NCBI RefSeq assembly: GCF_003481705.1
Contig: NZ_QULN01000018.1
Coordinates: 1-8,280 of the forward strand
Length of the DNA stretch: 8,280 nucleotides
Direction of reading: 5' to 3'
Source of the DNA: Butyricicoccus sp. OM04-18BH
Lineage (GTDB): Bacteria; Bacillota; Clostridia; Oscillospirales; Butyricicoccaceae
The translations under genes were made by a program, and so were the position numbers. Below are positions 1-4,935 of the stretch, piece after piece (positions within the stretch are counted from its first letter, which is position 1; every line of letters begins with the position of its first letter). The notes beneath the pieces are model-generated. The model worked only from the letters and a program-made list of their open reading frames with translations, had not been told where the DNA came from and ran no database searches.

Positions 1-221
1 TCTTCAAAAACAGACTGTATCGTTGAATAAGCCTCCGTTGAAATATCAATTTCAGTTACAGCTGCTCCCAGTTTATTGAATAGCTTTCGAGCCGAGCCGA
101 CATAACCGGTATAGCCTTCACGCAGCGAAGCTGTGGGAATAAATGCGACTTTCTTGTTATCAATTTCTTCTTTTATCAAACTTCCTACACTTGAAAAGTG
201 CGAACATAAAAACAGTTTCAT
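1..221 (-). CDS. Peptidase E-like (S51 / class I glutamine amidotransferase-like) protein, N-terminal part only
   Basis: The reading frame runs off the left edge, so only about 73 N-terminal residues are visible. The protein begins MKLFLCSHFSSVGSL and continues with KKVAFIPTASLREGYTGYVGSARK and a KLGAAVTEIDIS strand. This pattern (a short beta strand, then 'VAFIPTAS', then a long helix, then 'ID') matches the start of peptidase E-like proteins (S51), a Rossmann-like fold with a Ser-His-Glu triad. The catalytic serine lies beyond the visible part, so activity cannot be judged. The start at 219-221 is chosen because AAGGAGG (complement of 228-234) lies 6 nt upstream; another ATG at 224-226 is in a frame that soon stops. 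The gene is visibly AT-richer than those to its right, which may mean recent transfer. It is divergent from the D-amino acid transaminase gene. Family assignment is by remembered motif pattern only. Confidence 0.65.
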   Translation of the reverse strand, partial: MKLFLCSHFSSVGSLIKEEIDNKKVAFIPTASLREGYTGYVGSARKLFNKLGAAVTEIDISTEAYSTIQSVFE

Positions 222-237
222 CCATATCCTCCTTAAT

Positions 238-249
238 AAATTCCGATTT
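238..249 (-). promoter_or_regulatory. Leader element of the leftward gene, mirror of 323-344
   Basis: Read on the minus strand this is AAATCGGAATTT followed by ATTAAGGAGG. The rightward leader has the same order: AAATCGGAATTT, then TTATTAAAGGAGG. The stem here is only 4 bp (AAAT/ATTT) around the same CGGA loop. The identical core in both leaders is seen directly; shared regulation is inference. Confidence 0.45.
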
Positions 250-263
250 GTAAACTGCTTATT

Positions 264-292
264 ATTATACTTCATTCTCGCCTCACTTGCAA
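264..292 (-). promoter_or_regulatory. Promoter of the leftward peptidase E-like gene
   Basis: On the minus strand the -35 is TTGCAA (287-292) and the -10 is TATAAT (264-269), with a 17-nt spacer, a near-consensus sigma-A arrangement. The predicted transcript would start near 257 and have a leader of roughly 35 nt before the ATG at 221. The -35 hexamer is its own reverse complement and is also the -35 of the rightward promoter. Confidence 0.7.
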
Positions 293-315
293 ATCCCGTC
301 GAAAAACGCTATACT
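287..315 (+). promoter_or_regulatory. Promoter of the transaminase-flavoprotein operon
   Basis: TTGCAA (287-292), a 17-nt spacer, then TATACT (310-315). Transcription would start near 322, giving a leader of about 40 nt. The -35 box is shared with the leftward promoter because TTGCAA is palindromic. Confidence 0.7.
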
Positions 316-322
316 GGAACTG

Positions 323-344
323 AATAAAAATCGGAATTTTTATT
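323..344 (+). promoter_or_regulatory. Leader hairpin in front of the transaminase gene
   Basis: AATAAAAAT (323-331) and ATTTTTATT (336-344) form a perfect 9-bp stem with loop CGGA. It would lie at the very 5' end of the transcript, right before the ribosome binding site AAAGGAGG (345-352). The leader of the divergent gene has the same core (AAAT-CGGA-ATTT, complement of 238-249) at the same place relative to its own site. The role is unknown: a 5'-end stabiliser, a control of translation, or a protein operator are all possible. Confidence 0.5.
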
Positions 345-361
345 AAAGGAGGCATATTCCA

Positions 362-1207
362 ATGAAGGATATTGCATACTATAACGGAAAAATCGGCCGC
401 ATCGACGAGGTTCAGGCGCCGATCACCGACCGCGGTTTTTACTTCGGCGACGGCGTTTACGACGCCGCCATGGTCCGCAACAAGAAGATCTTTGCGCTCG
501 ACGATCATCTCGACCGCTTCTACAACAGCCTCAGTCTGCTGCGCATCGAGCCGCCGATGGAGCGCAGCGAGCTCGCCGCAACGCTGAACGATCTGGTCAG
601 CCGTCTGGACAGCGACGCGCCGCATATGCTCTACTGGCAGTCCACCCGCGCCGCCGCGCACCGCAAGCACGCTTTCCCGGCGGGCGCAAAGGCGACGCTG
701 ATGGCGTTCGCGGAGGCCTGCCCTCTCGACCGCCACGACCATCCGTACAAGCTCATCACGGTCGAGGACACCCGTTTCCTGCACTGCAACATCAAGACGC
801 TCAACCTCATCCCCAACTGCATGGCAATGCAGCGCGCGGTCGAAGCCGACTGCGACGAGGTCGTGTTCCACCGCGGCGACCGCGTCACCGAGGGCGCGCA
901 TTCCAGCCTCGCCATCATCCGCGACGGCGTATTCTGTACGCCCCCGGCGGACGAGCTTATCCTCCCGAGCATCACGCGCAAGCATTTCCTCGAGCTGTGC
1001 AGCAGGCTGGGCATCCCGTCCCGCATCGCGCCGTTCACGGTCGACGAGCTGCTGACCGCAGACGAGATCATGATCCTGTCCACCGGCTCGCACTGCATCG
1101 CGGTCTGCGAGGTGGACGGCAGGCCGGTCGGCGGCAAGGCTCCCGCGCTGCTCAGCCGTATGCAGCAGGCCTACCAGCAGGAATTCCTCGAGGGTACCGA
1201 AAAGTAA
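362..1207 (+). CDS. D-amino acid transaminase (PLP fold type IV, class IV aminotransferase)
   Basis: 281 residues, the usual length of D-alanine/D-amino acid transaminases, which interconvert D-alanine and 2-oxoglutarate with pyruvate and D-glutamate in the cytoplasm and supply D-amino acids for peptidoglycan. Seen in the protein: the FGDGVYDA motif (28-35), an HRKHAFP segment (100-106) matching the substrate-carboxylate Arg/His pair of the Bacillus enzyme (Arg101, His103 here), CNIKTLNLI with the Schiff-base lysine Lys145, VTEGAHSS with Glu178 that contacts the PLP ring nitrogen, and a late STGSH phosphate/substrate loop (about 240-244). The Arg/His pair favours D-amino acid over branched-chain or aminodeoxychorismate activity, though exact substrates are not proven. 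The start has AAAGGAGG (345-352) 9 nt upstream. It is the first gene of a two-gene unit; 10 nt separate it from the flavoprotein gene. Confidence 0.88.
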   Translation: MKDIAYYNGKIGRIDEVQAPITDRGFYFGDGVYDAAMVRNKKIFALDDHLDRFYNSLSLLRIEPPMERSELAATLNDLVSRLDSDAPHMLYWQSTRAAAHRKHAFPAGAKATLMAFAEACPLDRHDHPYKLITVEDTRFLHCNIKTLNLIPNCMAMQRAVEADCDEVVFHRGDRVTEGAHSSLAIIRDGVFCTPPADELILPSITRKHFLELCSRLGIPSRIAPFTVDELLTADEIMILSTGSHCIAVCEVDGRPVGGKAPALLSRMQQAYQQEFLEGTEK

Positions 1208-1217
1208 AGGAGGCACC

Positions 1218-2075
1218 ATGCCCACACTGGTTATCATCGGCGGCGGTCCCGCCGGACTCAGCGCCGCGATCTATGCGGTGCGCGCAGGTCTTGACGTTCA
1301 TGTGCTGTACAAGGACGACGGCGCACTCGGAAAGACCGACAAAATCGAAAACTATTTCGGCTTCCCCGATGTGATTTCGGGCGCGGAGCTGCTGTCGCGC
1401 GGGCGGGCGCAGGCGGAACGCCTCGGCGCACAGCTTCACCGCACCGAGGTCACGGGCATCGAGTACGCCGACACCGGCTTTGCGGTCAAGACGACGGACG
1501 GCGAGCGCCACGCAGACGCGGTGCTGCTCGCGACCGGCTCTCCGCGCGCCGTCCCCGCTATTACGGGCATCCGCACGTTCGAAGGACGCGGCGTAAGCTA
1601 CTGCGCGGTCTGCGATGCGTTTTTCTATCGCGGCAGAGCGGCCGCCGTACTCGGGCAGGGCGAATACGCCCTTGAGGAGGCGCGTGTGCTGCTTCCGGTC
1701 GCAGGCTCGGTCACACTCCTGACGAACGGCCAGAGCGCGCCTGAGAACCTTCCGGACGGCCTTGCGGTCGATACCCGGCCGGTCTCCGCCGTCGAGGGCG
1801 GCGAGACGGTCGAGCGCGTGGTTTTCGCGGACGGCGAGACGCTGCCGCTCGACGGTGTGTTCGTCGCGCTCGGCACCGCAGGCAGCACGGATTTCGCGCG
1901 AAAGCTCGGCGCGCCGCTCGACGGCACGCATATCAGGGCGAACGCCGACGGCTCGACCGCCGTGCCCGGGCTGTTCGCCGCAGGAGACTGCACCGGCGGC
2001 CTGCTCCAGATCGCAAAAGCGGTCTCGGACGGCGCGCAGGCCGCTATGAGCGCGGTAAAATCCCTCCGGAAATAA
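1218..2075 (+). CDS. Thioredoxin reductase-like FAD flavoprotein disulfide reductase (short, atypical)
   Basis: 285 residues against about 305-320 for classical bacterial thioredoxin reductases. Order seen: N-terminal FAD motif GGGPAG (8-13), ATGS (106-109), redox-active dithiol SYCAVCDAFFYRG (Cys129, Cys132), a second nucleotide-binding motif GQGEYALEEA (146-155), and the C-terminal FAD motif GLFAAGDCTGG (251-261) followed by QIAKAVSDGAQAA. The domain order and CxxCD are diagnostic of the TrxB family. The usual HRRxxxR motif that grips the NADPH 2'-phosphate is missing; the matching stretch reads VTLLTNGQ (165-172). It may therefore use NADH or another donor such as ferredoxin, as reported for some clostridial TrxB-like proteins (inference). 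The ribosome binding site AAAGGAGG (1206-1213) overlaps the stop codon of the transaminase gene, so the two are probably co-transcribed and translationally coupled. A terminator follows 8 nt after the stop. Confidence 0.85.
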   Translation: MPTLVIIGGGPAGLSAAIYAVRAGLDVHVLYKDDGALGKTDKIENYFGFPDVISGAELLSRGRAQAERLGAQLHRTEVTGIEYADTGFAVKTTDGERHADAVLLATGSPRAVPAITGIRTFEGRGVSYCAVCDAFFYRGRAAAVLGQGEYALEEARVLLPVAGSVTLLTNGQSAPENLPDGLAVDTRPVSAVEGGETVERVVFADGETLPLDGVFVALGTAGSTDFARKLGAPLDGTHIRANADGSTAVPGLFAAGDCTGGLLQIAKAVSDGAQAAMSAVKSLRK

Positions 2076-2083
2076 CAGAACAG

Positions 2084-2122
2084 AAAACGAGAGTACAGAT
2101 GCTGTGTACTCTCGTTTTATTC
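2084..2122 (+). terminator. Terminator of the transaminase-flavoprotein operon
   Basis: A perfect 14-bp stem, AAAACGAGAGTACA (2084-2097) with TGTACTCTCGTTTT (2105-2118), loop GATGCTG. The stem ends in T residues followed by ATT, as in an intrinsic terminator. The A-run on the other side would let it work leftward too. Confidence 0.85.
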
Positions 2123-2240
2123 TCTCGATAAAGTCCATTTCCCACGCAGAAACAGCAGCCGCGCGGCAACGCGCATGAAAAAGCGTTTGCCACGCAAACG
2201 CAGCCCGTAGGCCTCTATCCTTAAAATATTTAATGAGAGC
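2123..2240. other. Intergenic stretch with no supported gene
   Basis: Nothing here looks coding. The one clear structure is a short hairpin GCGTTTGC-CAC-GCAAACGC (2183-2201). A leftward frame starting at 2255 crosses this stretch but runs through the terminator and then antisense to the flavoprotein gene, so it was not accepted. Confidence 0.5.
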
Positions 2241-2271
2241 AAAAACCGGGGACATGCGCCTCGGTTTTTTT
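2241..2271. terminator. Terminator-like hairpin, possibly bidirectional
   Basis: AAAAACCGGGG (2241-2251) pairs with CCTCGGTTTTT (2259-2269) over 11 bp with one G-T wobble and loop ACATGCG. T residues continue to 2271 on the plus strand and the A-run gives a T-run on the minus strand. It is the second terminator-like structure after the flavoprotein gene, so it may serve as a backup or may bound a small transcript. Confidence 0.6.
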
Positions 2272-2284
2272 ACTCCTAGAGGTA

Positions 2285-2373
2285 GAAAGTTTCCGTATGG
2301 GAACTTTCGGACGACTCGTGTTCTGCGTAGTCAGAACACAGATTGTCGGCGAAACGTCAGTTTCGCGACAGTC
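2285..2373. other. Cluster of three consecutive stem-loops, unknown function
   Basis: Three hairpins follow each other closely. The first is GAAAGTTTCC-GTAT-GGGAACTTTC (2285-2308), 10 bp with one wobble. The second is GTGTTCTG-CGTAGT-CAGAACAC (2318-2339), 8 bp. The third is 2341-2373, 14 bp with a bulged G at 2349, one wobble and loop GTCA. None is followed by a plus-strand T-run, so they are not ordinary rightward terminators. The block sits between a terminator-like hairpin on the left and the khpA terminator on the right. It could be a structured RNA, an attenuating 3' region, or a mobile palindromic repeat. No known RNA family was recognised. Confidence 0.45.
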
Positions 2374-2374
2374 T

Positions 2375-2405
2375 AAAAAAATAAATCGCCGCTGAGCGGC
2401 GATTT
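2375..2405 (-). terminator. Terminator of the ylxM-ffh-rpsP-khpA operon
   Basis: On the minus strand a perfect 10-bp stem AAATCGCCGC-TCA-GCGGCGATTT (2405-2383) is followed by A and TTTTTTT (2381-2375), a textbook intrinsic terminator. It lies about 80 nt beyond the khpA stop and closes the operon. Confidence 0.88.
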
Positions 2406-2485
2406 CAAGGGGCCGATGCAGCGCACCGGCATCTCATTTCAGGTTGAAGTGTCGCAGAGGACGCTTCGGCGCGAGGAGCGCAGGC

Positions 2486-2716
2486 TCAGTCGAGAATATC
2501 GACTGTCACGCGCTTGTTTTCGCGATTGCCTGCCGCTTTCATGAGTGTGCGGATTTCCTTGGCGATGCGGCCGTGACGACCGATCACTCGGCCCATGTCA
2601 CCAGGCGCTACGCGCAGGGAAAACGTGACGTTGTCGCCGTCGATCTCCTCAGTGATGGCAATCGCATCCGGCTCGGAAACCAGATTTTTGACGATATAAG
2701 TCAATAACTCTTTCAT
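2486..2716 (-). CDS. khpA: KH-domain RNA-binding protein KhpA
   Basis: 76 residues, the normal size of KhpA, a single type II KH domain that binds RNA in the cytoplasm and, in several Firmicutes, works with KhpB on small RNAs and cell elongation. The RNA-gripping loop GRHG (46-49) lies inside the family motif RVIGRHGRIAKEIRTLMKA. The start is MKELLTYIVKNL at 2714-2716: GAGGT (within 2724-2730) is 7 nt upstream and the family normally begins there. A longer in-frame start at 2803 would overlap rpsP and add 29 unrelated residues, so it was rejected. It is 14 nt downstream of rpsP and is the last gene of the operon, its usual neighbour in this phylum. Confidence 0.93.
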   Translation of the reverse strand: MKELLTYIVKNLVSEPDAIAITEEIDGDNVTFSLRVAPGDMGRVIGRHGRIAKEIRTLMKAAGNRENKRVTVDILD

Positions 2717-2730
2717 TTCGACAACCTCAC

Positions 2731-2973
2731 TCAATTCAGCACGCCAGCCTTCTTCAGAATGCCGCGAACAGTATCGGTCGGCTGTGCACCCTTCTTGATC
2801 CACTCCTGAGCGCGGTCAGCGTCAACGTTAACGGTGGACGGGTTGGTCAGCGGGTTGTAAGTGCCGATCTCCTCGATGAAACGGCCGTCACGCGGGTAAC
2901 GAGAGTCAGCGACAACGATGCGGTAGAACGGAGCCTTCTTAGCGCCCATGCGGCGCAGTCTGATCTTTACCAT
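2731..2973 (-). CDS. rpsP: 30S ribosomal protein S16
   Basis: 80 residues, typical for bS16, a small-subunit protein that stabilises 16S rRNA and aids 30S assembly. The start [25 protein letters not shown] is the family signature, followed by [12 protein letters not shown] and an [24 protein letters not shown] tail. The start at 2971-2973 has AGGAGGT (2983-2989) 9 nt upstream. It lies between ffh and khpA, a conserved Firmicutes order. A 64-nt gap with an AT-rich palindrome separates it from ffh. Confidence 0.97.
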   Translation of the reverse strand: MVKIRLRRMGAKKAPFYRIVVADSRYPRDGRFIEEIGTYNPLTNPSTVNVDADRAQEWIKKGAQPTDTVRGILKKAGVLN

Positions 2974-3003
2974 GAAATTTTCACCTCCTGTATTAAAACT
3001 TAT

Positions 3004-3033
3004 CTATTGTAAATTGAAATTTACAAACAATAG
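3004..3033 (-). promoter_or_regulatory. AT-rich palindrome in the ffh-rpsP gap
   Basis: TTGTAAATT (3007-3015) and AATTTACAA (3018-3026) form a near-perfect inverted repeat; CTATTGT and ACAATAG at the edges can pair alternatively. There is no T-run after it, so it is not a classical terminator. Placed between the ffh stop and the rpsP ribosome binding site, it could be an mRNA processing or stability element that sets the ffh/rpsP ratio (inference). Confidence 0.35.
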
Positions 3034-3037
3034 CAAA

Positions 3038-4396
3038 TCAGAACGGCAGCTTGAGGTTGCCGAGTCCCGGGAAGCCGCGGCGCTTTTTGCCCTTGCTCTT
3101 GGCCAGGCTCGTCAGCTGCTTGGTCATCTTCTGCATGGCCTCGAACTGCTTGAGCAGCTTGTTGACCTGCTCGACCGAAAGGCCGCAGCCGGCTGCGATG
3201 CGCTTCTTGCGGGAAAAGTTGATGATGGAGGGGTTGTCCCTCTCCTTCGGGGTCATAGACTGGATGATGGCTTCGGTGTGCGCCATCTGCTTTTCGTCGA
3301 TCTTCGCACCGGCGAGGGCTTTTGCATCCACGCCCGGCAGCATGCCGAGCATCTCTTCCATCGAGCCCATGTTCTTCATTTTCTGAAGCTGGTCGTAAAA
3401 ATCGGTCAGCGTCAGCTTGCCGGCCATCATCTTTTTGGCGGTCTCGGCGGCCTGCTTCTGGTCGAAGGACTCCTGTGCCTTTTCGATCAGCGTCAGTACG
3501 TCGCCCATGCCGAGGATGCGGCTTGCCATGCGGTCGGGGTGGAACGGCTCGATGTCGCCGAGCTTCTCGCCCGTACCGATGAACTTGATCGGCTTGCCGG
3601 TAACGGCCTTGACCGAAAGCGCCGCGCCGCCGCGTGCGTCGCCGTCCATCTTGCTCATGAGCACGCCGTCGATGCCGAGGGCTTCGTCAAAGGTCTGTGC
3701 GACCGTTACGGCGTCCTGACCGGTCATCGCGTCAACGACGAGGATGATCTCGGTCGGCTTGACCGTGGCCTTGATGTTTTTCAGCTCGTCCATCAGCTTT
3801 TCGTCGATATGCAGGCGGCCTGCGGTATCGAGAAAGACAAGGTCGTAGCCGTTTTTACGGGCGTAGTCGATGCCGTGCTTCGCGATCTCGACCGGGTCGC
3901 CCTGTCCCTCGTCAAAAACGGGGATATTCAGCTGCCTGCCGACTACCTTCAGCTGTTCGATCGCGGCCGGACGGTAAACGTCGCAGGCGACGAGCAGCGG
4001 ACGTCTCTGCTGCTGTTTCCGGAGCAGAGCGGCAAGCTTTGCGCAGTTTGTCGTTTTGCCCGCACCCTGCAGACCTGCCATCATGACAATGGTCGGCGGG
4101 TTCGGGGATATGGTAAGACGGGTGGTCTGGCCGCCGAGCAGGGCAACCAGTTCCTCGTTTACGATTTTAATGACCTGCTGAGAGGGCGAAAGGCTTTCCA
4201 GGATCTCGGCATCGGTCGCCTTTTCGGTGACGGCCTTGATGAAATCCTTCGCGACCTTGAAGTTGACGTCCGCCTCGAGCAGCGCCATGCGGATCTCACG
4301 CATAGCCTCCTTGATGTCGGACTCGGTCAGACGGCCCTTGCTTCGCAGATGCTTAAACGCAGATGAAATTTTTTCGGTAAGACCTTCAAATGCCAT
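3038..4396 (-). CDS. ffh: Signal recognition particle GTPase Ffh (SRP54)
   Basis: 452 residues, full length. Ffh with the SRP RNA recognises signal sequences on nascent chains and delivers ribosomes to FtsY at the membrane. Seen in order: helical N domain (1-90) with the ALLEADVN motif (38-45); G domain with P-loop GLQGAGKTT (108-116), DVYRPAA (139-145), DTAGR (190-194), and G4 SKMDGDARGGAAL (248-260), where Ser replaces the common Thr of TKxD; then the methionine-rich M domain (from about 320; MMAGKLTL, MKNMGSMEEMLGMLPG) with the SRP-RNA-binding helix-turn SRKKRIAAGCGLSVEQVNKLLKQFEAM and a basic tail. The start at 4394-4396 has AGGAGG (4403-4408) 6 nt upstream, inside the end of ylxM. One nucleotide separates it from the ylxM stop, so translation is probably coupled. 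Confidence 0.98.
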   Translation of the reverse strand: MAFEGLTEKISSAFKHLRSKGRLTESDIKEAMREIRMALLEADVNFKVAKDFIKAVTEKATDAEILESLSPSQQVIKIVNEELVALLGGQTTRLTISPNPPTIVMMAGLQGAGKTTNCAKLAALLRKQQQRRPLLVACDVYRPAAIEQLKVVGRQLNIPVFDEGQGDPVEIAKHGIDYARKNGYDLVFLDTAGRLHIDEKLMDELKNIKATVKPTEIILVVDAMTGQDAVTVAQTFDEALGIDGVLMSKMDGDARGGAALSVKAVTGKPIKFIGTGEKLGDIEPFHPDRMASRILGMGDVLTLIEKAQESFDQKQAAETAKKMMAGKLTLTDFYDQLQKMKNMGSMEEMLGMLPGVDAKALAGAKIDEKQMAHTEAIIQSMTPKERDNPSIINFSRKKRIAAGCGLSVEQVNKLLKQFEAMQKMTKQLTSLAKSKGKKRRGFPGLGNLKLPF

Positions 4397-4397
4397 A

Positions 4398-4769
4398 TTA
4401 AGCCTCCTGCCTGAGCTGGTCGAGCAGCGCGGTCATGCGGTCGGCGATGGCCTCCGCCTCCGGGCTGTGCAGTGTGTCGGTGTTAAGGGCTCGCAGGCGG
4501 CTGACCTCTTCCCGAAGCTCTCCGGCGCAGCGTTCGGTGTCGCCGTAACGGGCGACCAGTCCGAGCTTGCTCTCCATCTCGCCGAGCGCGTGTTCCGCGC
4601 GCTTGATGCTGTCGCGCACACCCTGACGGGTGATGCCCGCGTGCTCCGCGATCTCCGCGAGAGACAGATCTTCGTTATAGTACAGGTCGAACAGCTCGCG
4701 CTGCTTTTCTGTGAGCGTCTCGCCGTAAAAGTCGAACAGCAGGCTCATTTCGAGCGGTTTGCCTTTCAT
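4398..4769 (-). CDS. ylxM: YlxM-family putative DNA-binding protein, SRP-associated
   Basis: 123 residues, in the normal range of YlxM/p13, a small helix-turn-helix protein encoded beside ffh in many Gram-positives and reported to modulate the SRP GTPases. The start MSLLFDFYGETLTEKQRELFDLYYNEDLSLAEIAEH is the family signature. The sigma-70 region 4-like helix-turn-helix spans about 35-58 (LSLAEIAEHAGITRQGVRDSIKRAEHAL), followed by a charged, probably coiled tail. The start at 4767-4769 has AAGGAGG (4777-4783) 7 nt upstream; M8 is a possible but weaker start. It is first in the operon. The common upstream partner ftsY is not present here; a permease gene occupies that position. Confidence 0.93.
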   Translation of the reverse strand: MKGKPLEMSLLFDFYGETLTEKQRELFDLYYNEDLSLAEIAEHAGITRQGVRDSIKRAEHALGEMESKLGLVARYGDTERCAGELREEVSRLRALNTDTLHSPEAEAIADRMTALLDQLRQEA

Positions 4770-4788
4770 CGGCGGGCCTCCTTGAGAG

Positions 4789-4810
4789 TGTAAAGTTCTT
4801 CACCTTTACA
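4789..4810 (-). promoter_or_regulatory. Leader hairpin of the ylxM operon
   Basis: TGTAAAG (complement of 4804-4810) and CTTTACA (complement of 4789-4795) can pair over 7 bp with an 8-nt loop. It falls a few nucleotides after the predicted transcription start and just before the ribosome binding site (4777-4783), so it could affect mRNA stability or ylxM translation. Confidence 0.35.
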
Positions 4811-4822
4811 TCGAACATATTT

Positions 4823-4851
4823 ATTCTACATGATGAGGCCGCGAAAGTCAA
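4823..4851 (-). promoter_or_regulatory. Promoter of ylxM-ffh-rpsP-khpA
   Basis: Minus-strand TTGACT (4846-4851), a 17-nt spacer and TAGAAT (4823-4828): a strong sigma-A match in the only gap upstream of ylxM. The leader would be about 45 nt. Confidence 0.8.
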
Positions 4852-4889
4852 GAAGAATTTGCAGAAATTTTTCGAATTGTACGCAATGC

Positions 4890-4915
4890 AAAAAGGATGC
4901 CCGAAGGCATCCTTT
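4890..4915 (-). terminator. Terminator of the permease gene
   Basis: On the minus strand AAAGGATGCC-TTCG-GGCATCCTTT forms a 10-bp stem capped by a C(UUCG)G tetraloop, which is very stable in RNA, and ends in TTTTT (4894-4890). It lies 20 nt after the permease stop and insulates the ylxM promoter. Confidence 0.9.
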
Positions 4916-4935
4916 GCACTATATATATTATACCA

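Noticed and set aside
272..1237. 321-residue open frame on the minus strand
   Set aside because: Antisense to the D-amino acid transaminase gene; the transaminase motifs and strong ribosome binding site are on the plus strand.
1152..2255. 367-residue open frame on the minus strand, including a start region in the intergenic gap
   Set aside because: It runs through the terminator hairpin at 2084-2118 and then antisense to the flavoprotein gene. The first ~50 residues show no recognisable family.
2285..2373. T-box or known riboswitch
   Set aside because: No specifier loop or conserved T-box bulge sequence was seen, and no gene lies directly downstream in the rightward direction.
2717..2803. 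Longer N-terminus for KhpA
   Set aside because: It would overlap the rpsP 3' end and add residues unlike the family; the start at 2716 has its own ribosome binding site.
2948..4366. 472-residue open frame on the plus strand
   Set aside because: It is antisense to ffh over its whole length, has no family pattern, and arises from the GC-rich codon use of ffh.
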